Position numbers and translations under genes: made by a program. A DNA stretch of 64,000 nt. Origin: Ignavibacteria bacterium (GTDB lineage Bacteria; Bacteroidota; Ignavibacteria; Kapaibacteriales; UBA961). The notes under the pieces are model-generated. The model was not told the DNA's origin and searched no databases. It worked only from the letters and a program-made list of their open reading frames with translations. The stretch is taken from contig JADJXV010000024.1 in the NCBI GenBank assembly GCA_016720145.1, positions 186,001-250,000 on the forward strand, read 5' to 3'. Positions 46,539-55,427 of the stretch are shown one piece after another (the stretch's first letter is position 1; every line of letters starts with the position of its first letter).

Positions 46539-46722
46539 AGTAAGTGATTTAAATGAAAAACGTTACCGTCACCAAGATGAAATTGGAACGCCGTTTTGTA
46601 TCACGATTGACAACGATTCCCTGACCGACAATGCAGCCACGATTCGTGACCGCGACACGATGCAGCAGGAGCGGATACCGATCGATAGAGTGAAGGCGTA
46701 TTTGCTGGAGAAGTTGGGGTAA
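46525..46722 (+). pseudogene. Duplicated 3' end of glyS
   Basis: The last 61 codons of glyS are repeated: YEVSDLNEKRYRHQDEIGTP... against YDVSGSIGKRYRRQDEIGTP.... The final ~60 bp are identical and the earlier part differs mainly at synonymous sites. There is no catalytic domain. It is a remnant of a duplication or recombination event. Confidence 0.85.
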
Positions 46723-46794
46723 GAGCGACAATGGGCAAGTAGGAGCAACAACTAACATAAGTGCTTGTATTTCTAATTAAGTAGGTGTAGAATA

Positions 46795-49700
46795 ATGTAT
46801 CGTTGTGTCGTTACTGCCTGGTGGCTCATTATCGGCTTCGTGATGTCGTCTCTTGCGCTGAGCGGGCAGGTGAATTGGAAAGAAATACATTCGCCGAATT
46901 CAGCAGGAAAGACGCTGGTGGCTACGCGGAATGGGACGGTGCTTGTCTTTGATGAACGTTCTTTCTACAGAAGTGAGGATCGTGGTATGGTGTGGCGGGA
47001 GAATTCGGCGGGTTTTCCCGAGCGGAATGGATCGCCGGTCGCCACGATCGTCGAGGACTCGAGCGGAACACTCTGGGCGGTGCTCACGGCATCGGACAGT
47101 AATGTGGTGTTCCGCTCGACTTCTTCCGGCGCTTCATGGACGGCTACGACTTTTACTGTCGGCGGCTTACGGGGGAAAATGTCGGCACTTTTCTGCGGTG
47201 CATCGGGCAAACTGTACGGTACATTTTCCTATCCGATGAATGGACATGACACGACCCGCGTCGTCGTTGGCACGCCGGAATCGCTCAATTTCTCGCTCCT
47301 TGACGCACCGCAGAGTATTCACCTGATGATGAGTCGGGGAGTACTTTTTGGGCGGACCACTGAAAAAAAACCTTCGTTTACTGACCAATATCCCTTGTGG
47401 GAATTCAACCCGCAGACAAGCCAATGGGCGAAAATTTTCACTCCTTCCTTTGATGGCAATGGTCGCTATCCTTTGCCTGAATTTGTGGCGTTACTACCGA
47501 CAGGTGAACGTTTTATCGTCGCCTCACAAGGTTCGTCGGTGAGCCAAAACATCTACTCCTCAGCAGACAACGGCAGCACATGGACTCTCCTTGACCGTAT
47601 TCCGAGATCGGCGCATGCGATTATTCCCATGAGTGACACGAGTATTGCGATACTTGTTGATTTTCATTCAGATAATTCCATCGATACTCAACTTGTAAAG
47701 CGTGATGGAAAATGGGTACTAGCGCCGCTGACGCGTCTGCGTAACCGAGGCGTAATAGCAGGCGGCTGCATCGATGAAAGTGGTACAATCTATGTCGTTT
47801 CGAATGATGGCGAAAATGCTTCAAGCAGGGTGCTGCGCCTTCCGCCTGACCGCACGAGGTGGCAGATATGCGGACTGTCAACCCGGGATGCGCTCGCCGA
47901 AGTCTTTACGGATACACGAAATAGAATTTTTATGCGATACCGCAACGGTATGCTCTACCGCAGTGATGATGAAGGTGTGTCGTGGCGTACATTGGATGAG
48001 AATTTACCGCAGCGGCCGGAAGAGATTGGTACGGCAAGCCGGCTGATTGTGGCTGATGATGATGTACTCTATGTGCTTGCCGATACCACAATTCTCACGA
48101 GTACAGATGCGGGAAGTACATGGAAAATAATAGATGTCAATGGCATGCACGCGGTGAGATTACTTCAAGACCGCACGCGTGTATTTGTCATTGGCGAGAG
48201 TATTGTTGAATTGTCGGGCGGGAAGGTTACTGAGCGGATTCAACATCCGTACAGCGATGAACCGGAAGCAGTTACCTCCGTTACAAAGCTTAAAAACGGA
48301 GTATATGTGCTCCACAATGAAGCGATGAATTCCTATCTACTTTCTGCAACGGCGGGGCAGTCGTGGACAGAAGCACTAATACCGGCAATTACCCCGCAGG
48401 ATGCACGGATTTCTCAACCGCTGGAGATGCAGGATGGAACATTGTATGCGGGGATTATTTCCAATTTTCCACTGAATATGAAGACGTTGCTGCAATCCAC
48501 CGATAGCGGCGTGACCTGGACTACACAGGAATTCACGCGTATTTTCCGCACAAGTACACATTCACTGATGACCAATCGCACCGGTATTCCGTATTTTATT
48601 GATGATGTCGATGGTGTCGTACGCTGCACGCCGTATTTTGACGGAACGACGACCTATCCGTTTAAGAATACTATACTTCGGGGAATGTGTTTTAATGGAG
48701 CCAACGAACTCTACGCGTATGATTATGCAGTACTCTACAAAGCAGTACCGATTCCCGGGAAGTGATAATTGGGAACGCACCGGAGCATTATATGTGGGCT
48801 CGAACGACAAAAAAATCATATCCATTACTTCGAAGTCCACGAATGAAGTATGGATCGGTTCGACGAAAGCAGGTGTCTTACGCACCATCAATAACGGCGG
48901 CGCATGGAGTGGTCGCGATATGATGCAGACGACGTTGATTTTTAAGCTCATGGCAGACAGCCGGAATGATGTCTATAGTTGTACCAATTACGGTGTGTAT
49001 CGTCAGGACGCAGGTGCAGGGTGGATAGAAAAAAACACCGGATTGCCGCTGCCGATTATCATCTATGACCTGCTCGAGGATCGTGCCGGGAATTTGTATG
49101 CAGCTACCTTTGGTGATGGAATTTACCGTTCGGTAAATCGCGGAGACGAATGGGTGAAATTCTCCGCAGGACTCCGCAATAGCTTCACGCGCACGCTCAC
49201 ACTCGATGCAGACGGCACGCTCTACGCGGCGACCAATGGCGGAATATACAAGCTGGTAAACGGAGAATCGGAGTGGCAGGAAATTTCCGGTAATCTCGGT
49301 GCTCTAATCTCCGGCGGCGCGATCGAAGCAGCGCTGGGAAGCGTGTATTGCTATACCAATAAACGATTACAACGCTTCGACTTCGATAGTCAAGCATGGT
49401 CTGCCGAGATGCCCGATACGACCATTAATTCCCTCTATACCGCACAGAACGGTTGGCTGATAGCATGTACCAATGACGGACTTCGGAAAAAAACATCCCG
49501 TTCATCACCCTGGGAACGTTTTGGTCTCGCCGGTAAAGAGGTATGGTCAATCGGAGAAAATGCCACATATTTTTTCGCCGGAGTCGGTGACGGCAATGTC
49601 TATCGCATCTCCAAAGGATTTACCTCCGTCGAAAGCGAGGAGTCGGATGAGATGGTGATATTCCCGAATCCTACAGGCGATTTTGCGGCACTGCGTTCTG

Positions 49701-49867
49701 CTGTTCCAATCGACGAACTCATCGTCTATTCTTCACTGGGCGTCGAACTTCTCCGTACGACCCATCCTACGATGCTCGATGTACGTCCTCTCCCGGCGGG
49801 GATGTATTATTGCAGCATCCGCACCGGAAGTCTGAGGCGTTTGTATCCTTTGAGTATCGTGCGGTAA
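46795..49867 (+). pseudogene. Large secreted BNR/Ycf48-like beta-propeller T9SS protein, one frameshift
   Basis: A signal peptide (about 1-26), then about 20 propeller blades with Asp-box-type motifs (SEDRGMVWRENSAG, SSADNGSTWTLLD, RSDDEGVSWRTLDEN, SVNRGDEWVKFSAG), then a T9SS sorting domain (VIFPNPTGDFAA, SSLGVELLR, LPAGMYYCSI). The first frame ends at 48765 (VLYKAVPIPGK). The same protein continues in the next frame from about 48750 (FPGSDNWERTG) to 49867. A single one-base change near 48757 in the run CCCGGG would restore about 1,024 residues. Extracellular; role unknown. Confidence 0.85.
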
Positions 49868-49964
49868 TGGATGCGTTGGAATAGTGGCGTATTCAAAGCA
49901 GTACATTCGCCGGAAACACTGAATACTGTTGCGTAAATAAGGGTCGAACTGCGACCAAGCAAGT

Positions 49965-49998
49965 GTGGCTCATCGACTCAACGATGAGCCACTTTTTT
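49965..49998 (+). terminator. Intrinsic terminator after the T9SS propeller gene
   Basis: GTGGCTCATCG...CGATGAGCCAC, a perfect 11-bp stem with a 6-nt loop followed by TTTTTTG. Confidence 0.9.
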
Positions 49999-50052
49999 GT
50001 TAAAAACCATCTACGAATCACGCTCTCATTTTTTTACCTCCGCAAAACGCCG

Positions 50053-50060
50053 TACTTTTG
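50053..50060 (+). promoter_or_regulatory. TAnnTTTG -7 promoter element before pepA
   Basis: TACTTTTG, 56 bp upstream of the pepA start. Confidence 0.5.
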
Positions 50061-50115
50061 CACATTATTATTTCGTAATTACGATATTTTTAAGGCATTA
50101 TTTAAAGGAATATTG

Positions 50116-51600
50116 ATGAAAATCCAAACTAGCCATACGAAGCTCTCGGCGCTCAAAGCTGATGTAGCGGTCGTATTTTTTTATGAAGATGAAGAAGCAT
50201 TCACCACTCAAAAGCAAGCTATTATTGCAGAATTTACATCGGCAGAAGCTGTCCTCTCAAGCGGTGATTTCAAAGGAAAACGTAAGACTGGCACCTTTAT
50301 CTATACCGGCAGTAAAGCATTGCCACGATTATTGCTTGTTGGAATTGGCAAGCACGCCGATCTTACCCTTGAGCATCTCCGCCGCGCAGCAGCATACTCG
50401 GCTAAAAATGCTGCATCTGTAAAAGCAGAATCAATTGCATTACCGATCGTATCCTTGAGTGAATCATCCACGTCTGATATTGCACAAGCAACTATCGAGG
50501 GAGCGATTCTCAGTCAGTATAAATTCGACAAATATTTGACTGAAAGCAAAACCGAGAAAAAACGCATCGAGAAAATTACCCTCTATACCGAAGACAAAAC
50601 ACTCATCGCCGGAGCAAAAGCAGGCGCTGAATTCGCGCATATTTTGTGCGAAGGTGTGAATCTTACCCGCGACTTGGCGAATGCACCAAATAATGAAATT
50701 TACCCCGAAACACTCGCCAAAAGAGCCGAAGCAGCAGGCAAAGAAGCAGGTTTTGATGTCAATGTTCTCAACAAAAAGAAAATCGAATCTCTGAAAATGG
50801 GCGGTTTACTCGCCGTCAATCAAGGAAGTGTTCGCCCACCTGTTTTTATCGTAATGGAATATAATGGCGGTAAAAAACACGACAAACCCGTCGTCTTGGT
50901 CGGCAAAGGCGTTACCTTCGATACCGGCGGAATTTCCATCAAACCAGGCGCCGGAATGGACCAAATGAAAATGGATATGCACGGTTCGGCATCGGTCATC
51001 GGCGCAATGTATGCCATTGCAAAAGCTAAACTTCCGATGAATGTCGTCGGACTCGTCCCCTCAACGGAAAATGTCATCAGCGGTAATGCGTACCTGCCGG
51101 GTGATATCATCACATTCATGAACGGTAAAACAGCTGAAATTGACAATACCGACGCTGAAGGTCGCCTCATCCTCGCTGATGCATTAACCTACGCCGACAA
51201 GTACAAGCCACAAGCGGTGGTCGATCTTGCTACTCTAACAGGTGCATGTGTCGTCGCACTCGGTAATGTAACGAGCGGTATGATGGGCACAGATGACGCA
51301 CTGAAAGCACGCCTCAAAGCGGCCTCTATCCGTACAAGTGAGTATGTGTGCGAACTCCCTTTATATGAGGAATATGAAGATCTTATCAAAAGCGATGTCG
51401 CCGATGTGAAAAACTCCGGCGGTCGTGGCGCAGGCGCAATTACAGCGGCATTATTCCTCAAAAAATTTATCGGTGATTACCCATGGGCGCATCTTGATAT
51501 TGCAGGAACAGGAATGGCGTCCAAAGAAACAGATTACAATCCTAAAGGTGGTACGGGTGTTGCAGTACGTTTGTTAGTTGATATGATCCGTAACTGGTAA
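50116..51600 (+). CDS. pepA: Leucyl aminopeptidase (M17)
   Basis: A cytoplasmic two-metal aminopeptidase releasing N-terminal residues from peptides. The ATG at 50116 was chosen over an upstream one at 49963, which would lie inside the terminator of the previous gene. It gives 494 residues. Metal ligands and catalytic residues are in VGKGVTFDTGG (Lys264, Asp269) and NTDAEGR (344-350), with the Arg of the latter. Family hexamers also bind DNA in some bacteria, which is not shown here. Confidence 0.95.
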   Translation: MKIQTSHTKLSALKADVAVVFFYEDEEAFTTQKQAIIAEFTSAEAVLSSGDFKGKRKTGTFIYTGSKALPRLLLVGIGKHADLTLEHLRRAAAYSAKNAASVKAESIALPIVSLSESSTSDIAQATIEGAILSQYKFDKYLTESKTEKKRIEKITLYTEDKTLIAGAKAGAEFAHILCEGVNLTRDLANAPNNEIYPETLAKRAEAAGKEAGFDVNVLNKKKIESLKMGGLLAVNQGSVRPPVFIVMEYNGGKKHDKPVVLVGKGVTFDTGGISIKPGAGMDQMKMDMHGSASVIGAMYAIAKAKLPMNVVGLVPSTENVISGNAYLPGDIITFMNGKTAEIDNTDAEGRLILADALTYADKYKPQAVVDLATLTGACVVALGNVTSGMMGTDDALKARLKAASIRTSEYVCELPLYEEYEDLIKSDVADVKNSGGRGAGAITAALFLKKFIGDYPWAHLDIAGTGMASKETDYNPKGGTGVAVRLLVDMIRNW

Positions 51601-51680
51601 TTTTCTGGTTGTTTAGATGAAGCGTATGGCGATTGTAAACAATTGTCATGCGTTTTTTTTGTTCCTTAAGAAAATAGCAA

Positions 51681-51740
51681 TAGGGGGCAAATTGCATTCG
51701 CCCATGGCATAAAGACGTGGAAGAATGCAATTGCCCCTAC
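51681..51740. repeat. Family D inverted repeat
   Basis: GGGGCAAATTGCATTCGCCC...GAATGCAATTGCCCCTAC, a long near-perfect hairpin with a 24-nt centre. Confidence 0.8.
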
Positions 51741-51800
51741 AGCAAAATAAATGGCTGCTTCCCATCACATTCAGAAACGTAATTATTCGAGACAATTCCC

Positions 51801-52397
51801 ATGCAACTTCCTGATATTCAACCTGCTCTGCATACAGCCCGGCTTACGCTCCGGCCATTTGACCCAAGCGATATTCCTGCCGTGGCCGAGCTCTGCGGCG
51901 AACGTGACATTGCCTCCACTACACTCCACATTCCGCATCCCTATACGCTTGATGATGCACGTATTTGGATAGATTCGCATCCCGAAATCTACTCAACGGG
52001 GAAGGCCGCAATTTTTGCGATTACACACCGTGACCATCAGACACTTATTGGTGGTATTGGACTCACTTTTGACCTACAATACAACCGAGCCGAACTCGGC
52101 TATTGGATCGGTAAGCCCTTCTGGGGAAATGGGTTTTGTTCGGAAGCAGCTCCTGAAATTCTCCGTTTTGGTTTTGAAATCTGCAAGCTCAATAGAATCT
52201 TCGCCACTCACATGATTCGCAATCCTGCCAGCGGCCGTATCATGGAAAAAGCGGGCATGAAACTAGAGGGAATTCTCCGTCAGCATGTGATGAAATGGGG
52301 GGTGTATGTGGATGCGTTATATGGGAGGAGGGGTGGTCACGGGACAGGGCAAGTGGTAAGTCGCGGGGGCGGCGGGAGTAAGTGGCAAGAAATGTAG
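51801..52397 (+). CDS. RimJ/RimL-type N-acetyltransferase
   Basis: A GNAT enzyme of about 198 residues. It has LHTARLTLRPFDPSDIPAVA, HRDHQTLIGGIGLTFDLQYN, the acetyl-CoA-binding LGYWIGKPFWGNGFCSEAAP, and the MIRNPASGRIMEKAGMKLEG helix. After KWGVYVDALYG the C-terminus (about 20 residues, rich in Gly and Arg) no longer resembles the family, so the real end was probably altered by a frameshift near 52330. Confidence 0.85.
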   Translation: MQLPDIQPALHTARLTLRPFDPSDIPAVAELCGERDIASTTLHIPHPYTLDDARIWIDSHPEIYSTGKAAIFAITHRDHQTLIGGIGLTFDLQYNRAELGYWIGKPFWGNGFCSEAAPEILRFGFEICKLNRIFATHMIRNPASGRIMEKAGMKLEGILRQHVMKWGVYVDALYGRRGGHGTGQVVSRGGGGSKWQEM

Positions 52398-52891
52398 GGG
52401 GGGGAACATAAGCATACAGTTTCGTCACACTGAGCTTATCGAAGTGTTCAATTACTTGCCAATTTATTATAGTCTGTATTTCTTCTCTAGCACTTTATTT
52501 TAACAATAGACATAGTCTATGCGAATATGCATGAAAACCTTAGTAGCATACAATACCAACCTGAAGGACAACCTTAGTTGTATTAAAAGCTGCCGTCCTC
52601 AATGAAAGCAATCGATACAAGAAGGTAATAAGGTTTAATTCTTTGCGTGACCTATTTCTATTAAGGTTTATCGTAGGTGCCTATCATCGTAACCTAGTAA
52701 AGTAGAAGTACATTGGTGATGGGTAGGCGAGGTGAGTAACGTAGCGGAGAGCCAATCGGTTGCTTGCCTGAGCTGAGAGTATTTCAACCTCACCTAAACA
52801 TGACGTAAGCATGACCGTATAGCGACGGGAGCCTGAAACAAGTTCAGGGTGACAAATGATTATCCCGCGCTTTCCGGTTTACATACCCACC
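52398..52891. other. Repeat-bearing spacer, no gene
   Basis: Contains a short REP-like copy (TTCGTCACACTGAGCTTATC then GAAGTG, 52421-52446) and a 7-bp stem AGGTGAG...CTCACCT (about 52730/52791). It is AT-rich from 52450 to 52700. No protein frame is convincing. Confidence 0.5.
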
Positions 52892-53701
52892 TCACCGCTC
52901 CAACTTCTTCGCTTCATTCCAAATTTCATCCATTTCGGCGAGGGTCATGTCGTTCATGCGGCGGCCTTGTTCGCTGGCTTTTTGCTCGATATATTGAAAG
53001 CGTTTCGTGAATTTTTGATTGGTTGCCTGCACGGCATCTTCGGCGATGAACTTCTCAAAGCGGGCGGCATTGACGAGGGCGAACATAAAATCGCCGAATT
53101 CTTCCTTGGACTTTTCAGGATTATTGGCGGCGATTTCGACGCGGAGTTCGGTGAATTCTTCCTCGACTTTTGCCCAGACGTCTTCTTTCTTGTCCCAATC
53201 GAATCCCACATTAGCTGCTTTTTCCTGAATTCGCTGCGCCCGGAGAAGGGCAGGAAGGTGTTTCGGAACGCCTTCGAGGGTCGAGGTGCGACCTTCTTTC
53301 ATCTTGAGCTCTTCCCAATTTTGCAGTACTTCTTCCTCGCCGCTAACAGAAGTATCACCAAAGACATGCGGATGCCTATGCACAAGTTTCGCGAATACTT
53401 TTTCAATCACAGTGCGCATCGAAAATGCGCCACGCTCCTCGGCCATTACCGAGTGCATGACGACATGCAGCAGCAAGTCTCCGAGTTCTTTGGAGAATTC
53501 ATCATCATCTCCCTTTTCAATCGCTTCTAACGTCTCATACGACTCTTCGATGAGTAAATGCGAAATCGAGGCATGTGTTTGCTTCCTATCCCACGGGCAT
53601 TCGGCGCGGAGAATACGCACCAGCTGTTCAAATGCAAGGAAATGATCGGCAAGAAGGGCTGGATTTTGGACGACGGGCACAGGAGTTTTGGAGGAATTCA
53701 T
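52892..53701 (-). CDS. mazG: Nucleoside triphosphate pyrophosphohydrolase MazG
   Basis: Hydrolyses (d)NTPs to monophosphates and PPi, cleaning the nucleotide pool and modulating ppGpp. It is 269 residues long. The N-terminal MazG domain has CPWDRKQTHASISHLLIEES with the EExxE metal motif (LIEESYE) and ELGDLLLHVVMH (ExxD). A second copy lies at about 160-250 (FDWDKKEDVWAKVEEEF; EEFGDFMFALVNAARF), as in full-length MazG. Confidence 0.94.
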   Translation of the reverse strand: MNSSKTPVPVVQNPALLADHFLAFEQLVRILRAECPWDRKQTHASISHLLIEESYETLEAIEKGDDDEFSKELGDLLLHVVMHSVMAEERGAFSMRTVIEKVFAKLVHRHPHVFGDTSVSGEEEVLQNWEELKMKEGRTSTLEGVPKHLPALLRAQRIQEKAANVGFDWDKKEDVWAKVEEEFTELRVEIAANNPEKSKEEFGDFMFALVNAARFEKFIAEDAVQATNQKFTKRFQYIEQKASEQGRRMNDMTLAEMDEIWNEAKKLER

Positions 53702-53970
53702 ACGCGCTCAAAGAGAGGATAATGGATGAAATATAGTGCTCAGTATTATGAGCTGAGGTGCGAAAATACGGATATTTGGTGGGTTGTGGGGTATGAAGGA
53801 GCAGTTGTTCTGTGTGACATGAGTAGGGTCAGTTCGTGATAGTTCCACAAACTGTTCATGCCTTCTGTTCTATTTGAAGTGTTGTGCCATACGCAATATC
53901 GGGCTTGCGTTCCATCTAAAACTATTTATAGTTAGTTAATCAGAAAGATAGTCAAGAATCGAATGTTGAT

Positions 53971-54354
53971 TTACTGCGTAATTACTTGTATGTCAATTAT
54001 CTGCGCGATGAACACGTAATTATCCTCATCATTGGGAATATTTGAGTTGTCGTAGGGATCAAAAGCAAGATAAACCATTCTACTTGCGAGCATAGTAATC
54101 GTGATGTCCGAGTACAATCCATTCAATTCCTGTTGATCGAATATTCGTATCTCTGAGATTCCGGTTAATGTGAGTACTGCTTTACATTTTCTATACTTTC
54201 TATACCCAAGAGCTTGTGAAATTGACAGCTCTACTCGCGCACTCGTTGGCGCAAAATGCGGTGCTTCTGATTGTTTGCAATAGTCGATAGCAATCGACAT
54301 AATCTCGCCGTCCGATAGCGTATAATTTTCAATTTGAAACTGTTCGAGTGTCAT
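53971..54354 (-). CDS. Hypothetical protein, 127 aa
   Basis: A soluble 127-residue product without a signal. Its mixed alpha/beta composition (MTLEQFQIENYTLSDGEIMS; RVELSISQALGYRKYRKCKA; YVFIAQIIDIQVITQ) resembles small immunity-type or DUF proteins, but I recognise no family. It neighbours a decayed antitoxin gene on the same strand. Confidence 0.55.
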   Translation of the reverse strand: MTLEQFQIENYTLSDGEIMSIAIDYCKQSEAPHFAPTSARVELSISQALGYRKYRKCKAVLTLTGISEIRIFDQQELNGLYSDITITMLASRMVYLAFDPYDNSNIPNDEDNYVFIAQIIDIQVITQ

Positions 54355-54515
54355 ATTTTATTCTGCTTGTGGATTTATGTTGTGCTGTCAAGCTATGACC
54401 CGCCACATTTGGTGTCTATACATTCGTATAGGTTGTGTTGAGTCGGAGTATCGAGTAGGTGTTTTAGTCGTAAGTATTTACAAGGGGATGTATTATGTAA
54501 TCTGGTTACGGAAAT

Positions 54516-54840
54516 TCACAACTTAATCTACACTTCGAAGTGTCCGCCGAGCCCAAGCTCTACTATTTTTGTAGAGTAGAAATGCACAATTCTTTCAGTT
54601 CATTCTCAATTTTGGAAATATACCCTTTGTTGGTGCAGCATTTTTGGCGAGTTCTTCTTGGGTGAGTCCTTTTTCGAGTCGTGCTTGCTGCATTAGAGAG
54701 CCAAGCTTGAAGTGCTCGTATCCTTTCTTAAAGATATCCCGCTTGATGGTGCCGAGCTTGCCATTTTCATCGTTTATTAATTGGTATAGGGTTTGTAGTT
54801 GTTTTTTCGTGTACTCAATGTGGTAAGTGTATGTAATTAT
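54516..54840 (-). pseudogene. HigA-type XRE antitoxin, decayed
   Basis: The minus strand encodes a helix-turn-helix protein: GKLGTIKRDIFKKGYEHFKL then GSLMQQARLEKGLTQEELAK. The family sequence then continues in a second frame (KGYISKIENELKEL) and a third (ISTLQK, VELGLGGHFEV), with TAG for a serine codon before IKL-stop. There is no start codon upstream. At least two frameshifts and one stop make it a pseudogene. The HigB toxin partner is not found. Confidence 0.75.
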
Positions 54841-55427
54841 AATTGCTTGGTTTCTGATTTGTACTTTTTTAATACGTCAAAGTTGTAATTTCAACTAAAA
54901 TATATTAGCGGTCATTTATGTTCTTCTCAAAAATAAGCGTTTCATACTCAATTATAGTAGGATTTTCGTTGGTTATATCTAACTGTCACTTTTCGTGTCT
55001 TGTTTTAAACAGTAGATTATAAGTTGACCTGCATAAATACCTTGAAACATCAACGAGTACAACAATTGTACATACAGTTCAAGTTCGTACTAACAGACAA
55101 TGTTTCAAAGCTAAACCGACAAACCACCGATCAATTCAAATCACATTATATCCATAAATCAAAGCTGTATTCTCAATTCTTCACTTATATTGCATGGTAT
55201 GATTACTTTGAATGATTTTGTCAGTGCATTAGTACAGGAGTTTATGTTTTACTCGTGACAAACTGAAAGCATTTAATTTATATACTACATGCATAAGTAT
55301 ATTAGTAACTTTCCGCCATTCCCGAGTGCTATAGCAGGTAAGCAAGTCAAACAATAATCACGGTTATTTTGTCGTCCTATCGGCACTCTTAAAAGCCACT
55401 CTTTTTCTTTACTTTATCTATACAACT
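54841..55427. other. Non-coding AT-rich spacer upstream of clpC
   Basis: 587 bp. A 63-codon frame at 55024-55215 has no family resemblance and poor composition. No strong hairpins or known repeats. Confidence 0.5.

Noticed and set aside
52720..52850. Possible structured RNA with an AGGTGAG/CTCACCT stem
   Set aside because: Only one 7-bp helix over 60 nt and no resemblance to a known RNA family. I cannot support a call.
55024..55215. A 63-codon frame before clpC
   Set aside because: No similarity, weak start and unlikely composition in an AT-rich spacer.
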